A DNA stretch of 64,000 bases from Silurus meridionalis (GCF_014805685.1 NC_060896.1:17669777-17733776); one strand, 5' to 3'; positions 46,081-60,880 are shown, counted from the stretch's first letter. Program-made: numbers and translations. The notes: generated by a model from the sequence alone, not told the origin.

Positions 46081-46634
46081 GAATGAGATAGTAAGGGGCA
46101 CTACCTCAACAGACAATCACTTTTTGGGACTATAACTCTATGCTAACATTGACAAATATATATATGAAAATCTGATCAGCAAATCTGATGCAGCATACCA
46201 AATTCCAGCTCAGTCAGACTTATGTATGCTTATGTATGCTCTGACCACAATCTTTGTGCATGACCTAAGTGTCCTGTCCTGTTTTTTTCTGAATCCCTGC
46301 TAGCATTATTTTGTTGACTAAATTAGGCTTTTTTTTTACATTTTACATTTCAATAAAAAAAAAAAACACACACAAACAATGAAGAAAAAACTTTTTTTTT
46401 TTTTTTTACTTTACACTTCATGCCTTAGCACCTTCATCAAGCCAAGCCAAAATAAACACTGGCAGTCTGGTTGTCCACACAATCTTTGCAAACATCAGCC
46501 ATTTCTTCAAAAAGAATAATGAGAGCATAGAAAAAGATAATTATCAAGCTATGTGTTGATAGTTCAGTGTAGGTCATTTGAACTAGCTACAAAAAGTTTA
46601 CTGGCTGAAGGTGGCCATGCTTTATATATATATA

Positions 46635-46760
<126 letters not shown>

Positions 46761-47496
46761 TTATTCAGTAAGTAATGAAAGATTTGCATACTGATGCAGC
46801 ACACCAAATTTCATTGTATGTTGATGAGAAACAGCTATTTGAAGTCAAATGCACACATTTCCAAGATCATGGCCCAATCTTTGCAGACAGCCTCAGACAA
46901 CTTTCTTAATATAAACATTTGAACATTTAGTTCAAATTTGTATGACCAATTAATTTTAACTTACAATAGGTGCTTTAAAAATATGTAGTTTGAGATGCTG
47001 ATAAAGAACCAGGGCACAAACAGATATTTTTGGCATTTTAATATTTTTTGATAATTACTGAGAATTTTTAATTTTTCGAGGTAATTTGAATGAGTAAACC
47101 AACTCTGCCTCAATAGAGTGATTGGTGTGTGGCAACTATAATTATACATTTAAACAGTTTTTGATAATTGCTCAGGTTCAAACTTGCCCATATTGTTTAT
47201 CAATTTCATGGAATCCTCAGACTAATTTGCAAAAGTAGATTTAGCATATTATAGACACACAGATAGATTTGTCAGTTCACCGAAACACTACAAAGTACAA
47301 ACGACAAGGTGTGGAAAAATATTCAGAATATTTATTTTAAAAACTGTTACAGTTGTTTACAATAGTGCAGCCAGGTAGGAATCTGAAAAAATGCACATTA
47401 AGGTGCATTGCAAAATAATAATGTACTTTTTCTATGTACATGATGATTATATATACAGGTTTGAACTTAAGTAACTGTACATAAACTGCTAGCAAG

Positions 47497-47498
<2 letters not shown>

Positions 47499-47556
<58 letters not shown>
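47499..47556. repeat. (TA)n microsatellite
   Basis: About 29 TA units. Confidence 0.95.
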
Positions 47557-47559
<3 letters not shown>

Positions 47560-47649
47560 GTGCATTGATGGGATCTTAACAGATTGTCATCATGGTAAAT
47601 AAATACAGAACAGAGCAGAATGTGTATGTCCTTTTTTTTAGTGAAGGCA

Positions 47650-48400
47650 CAGAGGGATATTCCTCTCCTGACACAGATCAGTGTTATTGTAATATCTCAT
47701 TGCAGTCAGCAGGAAAGACATCCTGTAGAATTCTTGTCAAGGCGGACTTGAAGTATTCTTCTCTGCTGTTTAGCCAGTAGGTTGTGGAGAGGATGTAAGT
47801 TTTTTCTCCATAACAGTTTGTATCTGTCTCTCCAGTACCAACTTCAAGCAATCCATTGAAGTCCACACTATTGAGCTGGCCTTCTTGATCAGTTTGTTGA
47901 TTTTCCTAATATCATTGCTTCTGATGCTGTTGTAGAGGTGTCATCCTGCATTTTCTGGAGCAGTACAGGTTAGAATGTGTTAACATGCTGTCTGCTTTAT
48001 CTAGGTGAGAAAGAGCTCATTGGAGTAGATAAATGATGGCATCATCCACAGCAACCTGAGGGCATTAGGCAAACTGCAATGAGTCGAGGAAGGTGCAAAC
48101 CTTCAAACATCCTCACCAAAACCTTCATTAAATGCACTGTAATGGCATCTGGTTACAGAGATGACTTCTTTTAGATTGGAAAAAGGCAGGATCTTTTCCA
48201 CAGCATCTGAACCTTCTCCTAATAGACTGAGGTTAAACAAGTGCTGTAAACCCCACAAAGCTGATTTGCACAGGCCTCTATAGGGCTGAAACTATCAGGC
48301 TTGTTTTGATCAGTCTCTTTAGCTGACTTCTTAAAACAGAGAATGGGTTGAGGTTAGTAGAGGGTACATCCATGTTGCTAGAAAAGGTAGAAGAGATGCA
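47650..48400 (-). mobile_element. Possible decayed LINE, antisense
   Basis: The + strand wording (TGGCCTTCTTGATCAGTTTG, TTGATTTTCCTAATATC, ATGCTGTTGTAGAGG) resembles the antisense of a fish non-LTR reverse transcriptase region that I recognise only loosely. No open frame or catalytic motif was found. Could be another old repeat. Confidence 0.3.
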
Positions 48401-48424
48401 TGGTGGTGGTGGTGGTGGTGGTGG
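48401..48424. repeat. (GGT)n microsatellite
   Basis: Eight GGT units. Confidence 0.9.
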
Positions 48425-49379
48425 AGCTTTAAAGTCCAGTGTGGAATGAAGATATGGACAGAGTAATCTGCTTTTGTTATTTGCTGGGGTGTGAGGGGGA
48501 AGCAGTTGTGAAAACTGTGGGGGTGGGAGGGTGTGATGTCTGTGTAGCTAGAGGAGGGAGGAGAGGGGAAAGCTGGGGATCCTGTACTAAACCTCTTGAA
48601 GAAAAGGTTGAACTCATTGGCTCAGCTCAGGTTTATCTCTACGCCTTAAAACCGGTAATATTCTTCATACCAGACAACAAATCTGTCAAGTTCATCAGGA
48701 GCTTATTTTCCAGCTTCCTCCTGTAAGCATACTGTATAGGAGCACAGTCCCCTGCATTAAAAATAAAACATTTGACCGAGTCACTACACATTTGGAATTT
48801 ATTCATTTTTAATTTGGAACTTAGTATATGGAATTCAGAATTGTGCATTTACTTCAGCTTACCCCAGGGAATTACAGGATAAAGAATTGTGAATTTAGCA
48901 CAAATTCTTCAAGTAATTTGTAAAATAAAAAAAAAAAATGTTTACTGATATCTTCCACAAGGTGGCACAGTCACAGTACAATTGAGGGCATGGTCCAGAA
49001 AACAGTGTGGTGGTAATACAGTTTTGTGTTAGCTTGCAACATCTGTGTGCGTTGCTGCTAAGCTACAGATCAGCTTTTTGTTTGCTGGCTTTTCTGTCAG
49101 ATTTATTGCCTCAATACGTAAAATATACGTAAGATATGTAGAGAATTTAACATTATTTTCATGAATTTTGTGGATGATTGCACGGGCCAAATTTAGTGAT
49201 AATTAGAAAATGTAGGAGTAGTGGAAACATTTTTTTGCCCTACAGGAATTGCATAGTGTATTTCAGAAGTTGGTATGTGTTTATTATAGGAAATTGATTA
49301 AAGGAAAAAAAACTCTGATTTGATACTAACATTTAGATTAAATATAGAAAATACAGTCAAAGTTACACAGTCCAGAACT
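48425..49379. other. Unassigned DNA
   Basis: Mixed composition at 48.4-48.7 kb, then AT-rich. A + strand ORF of 95 codons at 48439-48726 is Gly/Val-rich from a GGTG-type composition and has no recognised domain. Confidence 0.4.
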
Positions 49380-49862
49380 ATTTCATTATCTCATCTACTA
49401 TACATTATGCCATAGTCATAATATATGCACTCTGTAGTGTTACGAGGACAAACATAAATTCATCGACATGTCTCAGGTTAATGTCTTCACTTGTGCTGCT
49501 GGACCTTTTGACACCACTGATCATACTGTTCTCCTTGATATACTAGGAAATGTTATTAGGGGAATAGCCATCTCCCTGCTCAGGCTTTCTAATTACATGC
49601 TATCTCTTGAAAGTCTTTTACCTCCAGGTGGGATTATTTAATGTCTGCCTGGATTTAATGTCTGTATGGATGTTAAGTGCATCAATAGTCCTTTGTAATC
49701 CATGTTGCACTAGCTCCCAATCAGATTTTGCTTTGATTATAAAATACTACTATTGACATATAAAGCATTAAATGGTCTTGTGCCACAGTACCTGAGCAAA
49801 CATTTGCTTAATTCAATCAAAAAGAGCAGGTTATTTATTGTATAAATATTGTTACACCTGAC
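49380..49862 (+). mobile_element. L2-like LINE fragment, sense
   Basis: The + strand reads DTTDHTVLLDILGNV, the reverse transcriptase motif around the first catalytic Asp, in degraded form. After an internal deletion it reads FDYKILLLTYKALNGLVPQY, the C-terminal motif. The two parts are normally far apart. It ends where the antisense RTE fragment starts. Confidence 0.6.
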
Positions 49863-49869
49863 TTCCTCA

Positions 49870-51350
49870 TACAATACCACAACTCCTCTCTCCACCCTGT
49901 CGTACACTTTCACTTAATTCGCAAACACACAATGTAACTCCTTCTGACCGTCTCTATACTTCTCTATCAACATTCTTAAAGCAAATAATGCGTCTGTGGT
50001 GCTCTTCCTCGGCATAAAACCAACAGATGGTCACTTCTTCTCTCAGCCTGACTTCCACTACTCTATCCCCATAACTTCACGGTGTGACTGATCAACTTTA
50101 TTCCCCTGTAGTGACTGCAGGTCTGCACATCTCCCTTATGCTTAAAGATTGGTACCAGCACACTTCTTCTCCATTCCTCAGGCATCCTCTCCCCTTCCAA
50201 AATCCTGTTAAAGAATCTGGTTTAAAAACTCCACTGCCATCTCTCCTAAACATCTCCATGCTTCTACCGGTATGTCATCTGGTCCAACTGACTTTCCACT
50301 CTTCATCCTCCTAATCGCTGCTCTCACTTCCTCCTTACTAATCCTATCCACTTCCTGCTTCATCAACTCCACACCACCTAACCTCCTCTCTCTCATTTTC
50401 CTCGTTCATCAGCTGCTCAAAATACTCCCTCCATCTTCTTAACACACTCTCCTCACTAATCAACACATTTCCATCTCCATCCTTTATTGCTCTAACTTGT
50501 AGCACATCTTTCCCAGCTCGGTCCCTCTGCCTGGCCAATCACTACAAATCTTTTTCTCCTTTCTTATTGTCCAACTTCTCATACAGCTCCTCATATGCCT
50601 TTTCCTTGGCTTTCACCAGATCCCTCTTTACCTGCTGCCACATCTTCTTGTACTCCTGCCTAGCTGTCTAGCTACACTGTCGCCTCTGTTCCCTTCACCT
50701 ACATGCTCATTGAAGTCTGCTGCAATCACTAATCTTTTTTTCCCAGATACACTTTCCACCACTTCATCTAACTCACGCTATAATTTTTCTTTCTCCTCCA
50801 TCTCACAACCCACTTGTGGAGCATAAGCATTGATGACATTTATCATCACCCCTTCAACTAACAGCTTCACATTCATCACTCTTACTGTACTCTTTTTTTA
50901 GAATCACCCCTACACCATTTCTCTTTCCATCCACACCATGATAAAACAGTTTAAACCCACCTCCAATGTTTCTGGCCTTACTCCCTTTCCACTTGGTCTC
51001 CTGAACACACAAAATGTCTACCTTTCTCCTCTCCATCCTATAAGCATCAGCTACCTCTTGTTCTTTACCAGTCATAGTACCAACATTTAATGTACCAACC
51101 CGAACCTCCACTCTCCTCCACTTCTCCTTTTCCTGCTGTCTTTGTAGACATCTTCCTTCTCTAATTCTCCTCCTTTGGCCAACAGTAGCCCAATTTCCAC
51201 TGGTACCTTGTTGGCTAACAGTACCTGTGGTGGTCGTTGGTATTTGATTTGGCATATGTTTTACACTGGATACCCTTCCTAAAGCAAACCTCCCCATTTA
51301 TCTGGCCTTTGGACCGGCACTAAGAGTGCACTGGCTCGTGCAACCCTAAT
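49870..51350 (-). mobile_element. RTE-like LINE: endonuclease and start of reverse transcriptase
   Basis: On the - strand, an open segment at 51297-50854 contains VRVGTLNVGTMTGK and VDILCVQETKWKG, with the catalytic Asn and Glu motifs of APE-type endonucleases, then GGFKLFYHGVDGKRNGVGVI. Further left come RRWREYFEQLMNEENE and RRMKSGKSVGPDDIPVEAW (50538-50208) from the start of the reverse transcriptase, then degraded PEEWRRSVLVPIFKHKGD. It stops near 49.87 kb, before the catalytic core is complete. Frameshifts separate the parts. A conserved 5' flank (GACCGGCACTAAGAGTGCAC) is at 51.3 kb. Confidence 0.8.
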
Positions 51351-51359
51351 GGCTGGGTT

Positions 51360-52780
51360 AAGCTCTTCTATCAAGATATTTTGGCTAATTTGAGCAAAAC
51401 CTCTTACTAAACTAAGAACAATTATTATTAACTAACAGTGTAGCGGTAGTGGGATGGTCTAACTGACCTCTACATGCTTATGTTTTTATAAGCTGCAAAC
51501 ACAACTTGCTCTACATGTACTTAAAGCCGAAATGGATGCTTAAATATATCCAGGGTTCACTTCATTTCCTTCAAGTTTAACTGCAGTAATATTTGACAGG
51601 TTTCACTTGCAGCTGGGTCTCTGCACCACTGCTCTCTGAATTGTCCATCTCCATCTTTCTTTAGATTTTAGCACAGTAGTTTCTGGGGCATGATTATCTT
51701 TTACTTGGTAACAAATGTGATTTAAAATGTGAAGTACAATACTACAAACTGTACTTAAGTGAAAGTAATATTAATGATTTTAAAAACCACTTTAACAAGT
51801 ACACATACACAAAATATCCACAATTACAGTAACATGAGTAAATATAATTAGTTATTTTTCAATATATATTTTTTAATAATGAGAAATACCTAGACATGCC
51901 AAAACCCAAATGTCCCTCTTTGATTAAAATGGTTGACTTTTTGATTAACTATGTATATGTATATAAATACATGATATAGAATGGATTATCTTGTTTTAAA
52001 CATCTTATATTCTAAATATATACATACCCTGTTACACTACAATGAAAAGAATTGCTGTACTTTCATGAAAATTAACATTCCTGAGTTTAAATAACATTCC
52101 TGTTTAATTAAATTAAATTTGTTCAAATGCAGTCTTGTGCTCAAATTGTAAACTCAGTGCTTCCAGTAAGCAAAAAAAGATTTTTTGCTTATTTTAGATA
52201 ATTTATTTTGACATGTTAATGAAATAAATTTTAACAATGAAAAAATATAAATGAACTATATCTTTCTAAATTCCTAAATGTAAAATCCTATTATTTGTGT
52301 AGTTCTGAAGATTCAGATTATTATTTTCATGCAGTTTCACAAATACCTTTTGTGACACATAACAGCTTACAGTAAAAGAGAGTAAAGTGGCTGCTGATAC
52401 ATTTATTTTCAGCCTACACAATATATCAATAAAAATCAATCAATAATCAATCTAAACCTAACCTTTTTTTAACCTTTTGCTTAAAGCAATAAAATTGTTG
52501 GATTTTTTTCCTAATCTACAATAGGTGGTTGAAATAGTTTTGCCCGTTATTTATTTATTTATTTATTTATTTAATTTATCTGTTTAATTTTCTGTCAAAT
52601 TCTTGTTTATCAATCCTTTGTCAACCTTGGATTAAATGGTTTGATGTGTTGAGCCTTCTATGAGCCTTCTATTTGTTTTTAAAAATGGATTATTCATGCT
52701 TATATTCAACTATGACTAATATAAAATAAAAAAAACCTGAAGAAGTGAGCACCTGAGATTTCATGGGAATTTAATTCAAT
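51360..52780. other. Unassigned AT-rich DNA
   Basis: No gene or repeat was recognised in this 1.4 kb. It includes a short run of TTTA units near 52.55 kb. Confidence 0.5.
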
Positions 52781-52885
52781 AATTTTTTATTTGTATAGGG
52801 CTTTTAACAAAGCACATTGTCTCTAAGCGGCTTTACACAGATAATGTGGTAAGAAAGAATGAATAAGATTGTACTTTATAAGTCA
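52781..52885. repeat. Dispersed repeat family, copy 5 (head only)
   Basis: TTTATTTGTATAGGGCTTTT, then GCGGCTTTACACAGATAATG and a GAATGAATAAGATTGTACTT stretch nearly the same as at 10.3 kb. Confidence 0.6.
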
Positions 52886-53136
52886 TGGGAAGTGTGGCAC
52901 AGTTCCAGTGCAAAGATCTCCTACATGTAGTCTTAAGTCTTGTACCACAGTGCACTTCCTGGTTCACTTGACAACTTTACCATTACAATTTTCATGCAAA
53001 CCTTTCTCTGTTTTAAATTAACCTACCACCGTGAAAGCCCCTTGAGATTTCATACTGTATTTAAGGCACAGGAAAGTCTTGTGAGTTCTGTCTCATTAAT
53101 TATTCATGCTTCTCCAGCAAACACCTCCACCTCTTC

Positions 53137-53420
53137 CTAACAACCATTAAGTATGTTGCTTCTCAAAGTCTGTAGTTCCTCTGTTGTTATATATTCTCTA
53201 ACATTTGTGCTAAAAATATATTGTGAAGCTTCCGATATGAAAAAAAAAAAAAAAAATTCAGTTTGTGTTATTATATTATTATATACTTCTGTTCTTCTTC
53301 TGCTTTTGGCTTTTTCGATTAGGGGTCGCCACAGCGGATCATCCGTCTCCATACCCCCTGTCCTCTACATTTGCCTCTTTCAAACCAACTCTTTGTCTCT
53401 GTTAAAGATGAGAAATACCT
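53137..53420 (-). mobile_element. RTE-like LINE 3' end, antisense
   Basis: The - strand reads WFERGKCRGQGVWRRMIRCG, then DPLWRPLIEKAKSRRRTE. The nucleotide equivalent of the 12.5 kb copy (GGGGTCGCCACAGCGGATCA on +) is present. Truncated. Confidence 0.65.
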
Positions 53421-53559
53421 AGATATCCCAAAACCTCTTTTGGCATAATTCAGACAAGCTTGCATTTTTTTCTTTGTAAGAAACTGCTTCCGTCTTGCCA
53501 CGCCACCCCACAGCCCAGACTTATGCAGAATAAAGGGGATGGTACTCACATGCAAGAAG

Positions 53560-53945
53560 TGACCAGTACCTGCCAGAAATTCCTGTAGTTCCTTTAGTGT
53601 TGCTGTGGGCCTTTGGGTAGCAGCCCTGATAAGATTTCTCCTCGTTTTCTAATAAACTTTGGAGGGTCGTGCTGATCTTTGCAATGCCTCTGTTAAAGAT
53701 TTAACAAGTCTGACATGTATGTTGTTATTTCTTTTATGTCTTTTTTATTTTAAGACCTGCAATTTCATAAGGGTGTGTACACTTTTTATATTCACTGTAT
53801 TTACACAACCCCAATTCCAAATAAAAGTTGGGACTCTGTGGAAAATGTAAATGAAAACAGAATGCGATGATTTGCAAACCTCATGAACCCATATTTTATT
53901 TGAATTAGAAAATGTTCTGTGTCTCTATGTATGATCAACAACAGT
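53560..53945. mobile_element. Two adjoining DNA-transposon end fragments
   Basis: The left part ends AAGGGTGTGTACACTTTTTA next to CACTGTA. The right part begins ACAACCCCAATTCCAAATAA, then AGTTGGGACTCTGTG and GATGATTTGCAAACCTCATG. Both resemble the ends of repeats common in fish genomes, recalled from general knowledge. Opposite ends are missing. Confidence 0.45.
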
Positions 53946-54023
53946 ACAACAACAGTGTATACATCAGGAGTCTAGCAGGAGTCTAAGAGTCAGGAGACTG
54001 CTCCACATTCCTGGGTCTTCATG

Positions 54024-54024
54024 A

Positions 54025-54055
<31 letters not shown>

Positions 54056-54058
54056 ATA
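54024..54058. repeat. (AAAT)n microsatellite
   Basis: About eight AAAT units, bordering the CpG-rich segment. Confidence 0.9.
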
Positions 54059-54059
54059 C

Positions 54060-54750
54060 TCTATTTGATTTTGTCTGCGTTGACTGCATTACGGCGGAAC
54101 CATAGTTGCCGAGTATTGTTTCTGTCCGGACTACGAAAGCACACGGGATGGCTAATAGAATTACTCAAGCTCTAAACTAAACAGACACGGAGTCGGGTTG
54201 TCCAAAAGCATATGTTCCCATAGTAACTGGGATGGTTTTAAAATGAGATTCGTTTGTACAGATGGAATAAGACTGTTTTATAGACAGCTTAATTCTTGGA
54301 ATATCCCAAGTTCCCAAAGTCAATGCAATACCTCTAAATATGTTTTAAAAGGAAACCGAATATGCGAAATCGTGTTTTAATACGTCGCTCGTGTATTCCG
54401 CCCTTCCAGCCTTCGCCCTGCCTGCTGAACCTTCCCTATCTTTTGTGTTGAGGGGAGGGGCAGAGCGGCGTGTCACTAACTCACCACGCATATGCTTGCA
54501 GCGTGCTCGAAACTGCATTCGACATCACTTAAACGTGGGAACGTAATCCTGTTCACTTTCACCAAATTGAAGGATATTTGTTGCAATCTGGCTACCAGAT
54601 GCAACGAACCAAAAACATGGAATTGTAGATTTCATCTCCCCCGACTGCTTTGAAGAATGCACACGAGAAGCCTGGACAAAAGTGAGTCCTCGGTGGTCGG
54701 TACAGATTACGTAGTGCCTAATTAAATGGTAACTGTAAACGAATGATCCT
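54060..54750. promoter_or_regulatory. CpG-rich segment, candidate promoter and first exon
   Basis: CpG dinucleotides and GC content rise here (for example TACGTCGCTCG and AGAGCGGCGTG) against an AT-rich background. A + strand donor gtgagtcc follows GGACAAAA at 54682. A - strand donor gtgagtta follows TGCATATGCGTG-type sequence at 54484. Either could end a noncoding first exon: on -, a distal promoter of znf710; on +, a gene beyond the window. No coding frame is evident. Confidence 0.4.
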
Positions 54751-57645
54751 GTACCGTCGGGTGTTTGCTTAGTGTGTCAAACAATGTTTACAATGCTGGT
54801 TTTCTCCAGTCGGGAAGCAATGTTTCTTGTAATGGGCGGTTTTGCTTTGCTCTATTTCGATGTTAGTGTCAGTAGGGGAAGGGGCAGGTGGAGACTCTGA
54901 GACTCCTCTCTGCAGCAAGACCTTATCTGTCTGTATGGTGTTAGAATAGCTGAGGACACCGCACCCCCGCCCCTTTATTTTCTTAACAAATACAATTAAA
55001 TCACATAGTATGTTTATTTTACTAAAAGCATACCAGAGGTTCACTGGATCCCTTTTTATAACCATTTGAATCCATTCTCATAACCATGCGTACGTGATAT
55101 CGGCAGTTGCGGTAAATCACGTATTCGGATGATGTAGTCCAATGCAGCTGAGCTGAATTTCTGCTGATACTTTGAATTTTAAAAGAGGAAAGAGTGCACA
55201 GGGGATCATTCCAGTTAGTAGTGCTTTATAGGGATTTATAGTGTTAGTGTCAAATGCAAAGCTTTTAAGAATTTGTTAAAAGTCCGTTAATCTCAAAGCA
55301 CCTCTAAGGAGATTTCCAAAAAAAACCTACCTACAAAAAGGCACAGAGAAATATGAGTAATTCTTCTTGATACCAGTGCCAGAGTGGGCTGATCTGTAAA
55401 TAAAGTGAGCAACTTCAAAATATGGGGTGTAAAAAAAAATATGCAGGAAGATGACAGTCGTAACACGAAAACTAATTTCATCATACTACAAATAAAATTA
55501 TTTATGCTTTCTTGAAAAGGTAGATCTCTCCTTTGCAAGGAAATGGGGAATTGCAAGGGAGGTAGTGGAAAGAGAGACCAAATATGCTGACAGAGATTTT
55601 TTTAATTGGGTCAGACCTGTCTGAACAACACTTTGGGAAAGGAGCCCTATGTGAGATTGTCAGAAAGGGTTTGTCTGGCTGATAAGATTTAGCAGTTTCT
55701 GTCATTGGCATGCAACCTTACTTGATACAGTCCTTAAACAGCCTGAGGTCTTTTTTTTTGTTTGTACATTTTTACAATTACGGAAATCTGAAAGTTTTTT
55801 TTCGTCTTCAGCAGATCAACAATGCAAATCGATTTAATGTATAACCTGATGAAAAAAGCAAAATGTACACCATTGCAATGCAATGTCATATCTCTAGGTG
55901 TATCTGTGTTTAGAGCTTAAACTACTGGTATTTGTTTTTTGTATTCAGATATACTGTACACTGTAAAGGGGGGGATGTTTATACTGTTCTGGAAATACTG
56001 CTAAACTGTGATCATTCCTAATTTGTTTGTTATACAACTATATTTGAATCGAACCAGACATTGTGTAATTTACCAGCATGCTTCTTTTATTGAATGTGAC
56101 TGAGTATGAAATATCTGTGTCTTTTCCAAATCAACAAATTGTTATGGTAACACTATAGCATCTTTACGGTGTATGAATCTCCCCGTTCAATGTTTTTTTT
56201 TTTTTTTTTTTTTTTTAAGCTTTTGTTCGCTGAGTTTTATGTTTTAAAGGCGTATGTATTTTGGAGGCATATGACTTTCATTTGCCCTCTTCTCATGTTT
56301 CATTTATTGATATAAAAATCAGATAAGAAGATTATGCCTCAGCACTGCTCATACAGACCTAGTAATGTAAATACACTGCACTTTTCCTGAATGTCGTCTG
56401 CTTTTGGGAATAGCTCTGACACTATCCTGTTGTAGGTTTAACACTCCCCCTGGAGATCTACATCTCACTTAAGGTTCTGTTATCATTAAAAGAACAGTAT
56501 GTGGTGCTTTTGTAAACCCCAAACCCGCAAGTATTGTTTACATTTTTTTTTTTTTACATGTGCTGTACACTCAAGACTGTATAAACAAAGTGAAACTATA
56601 TAAGCAGTTAATCTGTAATTCACTGTAACTCAGGAATGATGAAAATGAGTGGGCTAAGGTTGTCTTCCCAAAACACATGGGTCACTCTTGGAGAGTGGAA
56701 TGGGGGAGGTTGTGTATAGTGACTGCTGAAAATAACCTCTTTTGGATAGTCAAGGCAGTTTCCCAGCACACTTGGTACTAGCACTGCCATAATTCTGGAA
56801 ATGAGCAGCACAGCTAGAATAGGGTCAAAGATCACAAGCATTTGAATGGTCTTTTTGAGGTTGTCAAGGGATAAGCATGTTTTTAACTTAAGTTTCAGTC
56901 ACATTTTTCTTGTTAAAAATAATTTAATTTTATGGCCTGCTCCTTTTGTTAATGAGGCATTTGAGAGGTCAGTGTCATTGACCTTCATACTTCTAAATGT
57001 GTAGCATGTGGGATCATGTTCTGTACATTTGTATATGTATTGAATGTATCCTTTACAATAAGCAAGGATTTAAATGCATAGAATATAGATACTGGGCATG
57101 TGCAGGATGTGATCAGATATCTCTGAGCATTCCAGCTGTTTAGATTTATTCTCTATATACATTTAATGAGCTCCAGTGGCCAATCTGTTATATATGACAT
57201 TCCACCCCTTTACTTGACCACACCTTTCACACACTGATCCATTTATTTTTGTCAGCCTACCACGTTGGCTGGCATAGAGGAGTCATGTTCACTTTTTAAA
57301 TAGCTCAGTGACTGGCTGAGTTCCCACTGTTAAAACTTGGCTGTAAAGAAGTTGCTTGGTGTTAGGTGGTGGTATCCAGGAATTTGTCAGAATATGGGAT
57401 TGCAAGTAATGGAAACATCACATTAGCTTTTAAGAAAGTTAGTCTCTGTAACACTAATTGTGTTTTTGAATCTTGCAGTCTCCACTAGCCTATATCAGAT
57501 TATAGCTCCTGTCTGCTGCTGAATATATAGTATAGTATCCTAGTATATGATCACATTCGCTTGCTAAAAACATTTAGTTAAAGACAGGCTTTTTTTTTTT
57601 TTAATTTTAACAATCCTGGTAGTCTTCTAAATATAAATGTTTTCG
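54751..57645. other. Unassigned DNA
   Basis: No gene, element or long repeat was recognised. CpGs persist to about 55.13 kb, after which the DNA is AT-rich with A and T runs. A - strand ORF of 98 codons at 54769-55065 has no recognised product. Confidence 0.5.
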
Positions 57646-58100
57646 GAGTCCATTTTATTTTGTAAAGCACATGGAACAACAGATATTGTCACAAAGCACC
57701 TTTGCAGAAATATTAAAATTATTGATTGAAATTTGAATGTATAAATGTATTCCAAATGAGCAAGCCAGATACAATGATATCAGGAAAAAAACACTGACAA
57801 TTGGAGGAAAAAGCCTTTGTAATAAACAGATTCAAAAGGGAACCCATCCATATCTAGATGATACAAGTTACCAAAGTGCATTTTTATTACCAGGAACTTA
57901 TGACATTATTAACAACTTATAAAAATGTAAACATCCCAGGTTACCAAACCCTTGAGTACCCATACAAAAATCTTCAGCCTTCATTCGAGGTAATAAGGAT
58001 TCAGAAGTTGGATTGTGTACTGCAGTGTGCGACCATTCAGTGCTTAATAATACAATATTTGGTTTTCCATGTGTAGCCAGTACAGTGTGAATGAGATAGA
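57646..58100. repeat. Dispersed repeat family, copy 6
   Basis: Head TTTATTTTGTAAAGCACAT, then AATGAGCAAGCCAGATACAA and AAAGGGAACCCATCCATATC. It ends in GACCATTCAGTGCTTAATAA, which corresponds to GACCATTCGGTGCTTTATAT at 12.8 kb in the antisense LINE. A further piece continues at 59.12-59.28 kb, on the other side of a Tc1 insertion. Confidence 0.65.
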
Positions 58101-58115
58101 TGTGATGTGGTACTA

Positions 58116-59107
58116 CACTACTGGTCAAAAGTTTTAGAGCACCTCAATTTTTTCTAGTTTTTATTTAACGTTTAATGTCTCAGTGAACATTAGATTAAAG
58201 CATAAAACAAACAATTTAACAATTTCAATTTGAAGTTCCCACAAATGTGTTGCACTTGTAGCTTGCTTTGATTTCAACCTTCTGTCCAGTTCATCCCAAG
58301 CCAGCTTGATGGGTTTTAAGTCTGGAGACTGTGCTGTCCATTCCATGATTTAAAAATTATCATCGTGTTCTGTTCTTCTAAAGTAGTTCTGTCACAGCCT
58401 GGAGGTATGTTTTGGGTCAATGTTTTATTGTAGGATGAAGCCCTGACAGACTAATTTTATACCAAAGAGTATATAGTTTTGGTTCAGTGTGCCACTCACT
58501 CTGTGAAAGTCGCACAATCTGGATTCAGCAAAATAAACTCTGACCATATTTTTGTTCTTTTCTGTGTTTGACAGTTGGTGTCACACATTGAGGAAGCGTC
58601 CTTTTGTCTAGTTTGTGGCATACAAAACCCTGCATAATGAACTGAAGATTTTAAATGTTTATAAAACGGTCTATAGGAACGTCTTCATGTATTTAGTAGC
58701 ACACTGGCAGTGCTTTGTGGCCCAGGCAAGCCTTTTTTTGCCACTTGACCTGCCAAACCTGTAGCTTCAAGGCCTCTGTTTACTGAAACAGATTTGCTAC
58801 TTCAACCAGTGTTAAATCTCTGTTAGAGGCTGTTGTTCTGTTACGCATGTTGTTGACTCTCAAACATTTCTTCTGATTCTGTTGTGGCTTTGGTTCAGCC
58901 AGATTGTTTCCTGTCAGAGATTCCTTCACTTTACAAGTGCCTTTTAATGTTTTAGGAAACTGTACTCTCTGACATCTATTCTTACATTTTTGGTAACAAT
59001 TTTTTTTTTTACCTTTGGTAGTTTACTGCTTACCATTGTACCATTTCAGGTTACTTACTTGACTTGCAATGGTTAAAATTGGGTGTTGTAAAACCTTTGA
59101 CTGGTAT
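58116..59107 (-). mobile_element. Tc1-like transposon, shortened and decayed
   Basis: The left end CACTACTGGTCAAAAGTTTT is at 58116 next to TA, and a degraded inverse (GTAAAACCTTTGACTGGTA) is at about 59107. The - strand keeps MEWTAQSPDLKPIKLAWDEL, equivalent to the Glu motif of the transposase with the Glu replaced by Lys. It is about 1 kb, so internal parts are lost. It is inserted in the repeat family copy above. Confidence 0.7.
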
Positions 59108-59499
59108 TAAATCTTCTGAATCTAGTAGGGATTGTACCACTGGCTACTGTATTCTAAACTAACTAGAGGTTGTTTATGCACATCCTCAACAGCCTGAACT
59201 AGTTTTTCTGCATTGTGTAGTGATTATATTTCTTGTCTTAACAATACGTCTGAGATTGAAAACGGCTATCGAAGTAATATTATCACTATGCATTTCAAAA
59301 GAAAGTCCGAAGTCAATAAACACAAAAGGGTATTGCTGTATGTAACCTAATATTTATAGAGCAGCTGATAGGGTTTGAGGTCAGATTTATAAATTAGGGG
59401 TTAAATTAAGGAGGTTTAAGGAGGAGAGCAAGTGGAATAGATTTTCTCTAGAAGGTGTTCAGTTGCTTCTGGTCATAAGTAGCCATACTTATGAAACAT

Positions 59500-60880
<1,381 letters not shown>

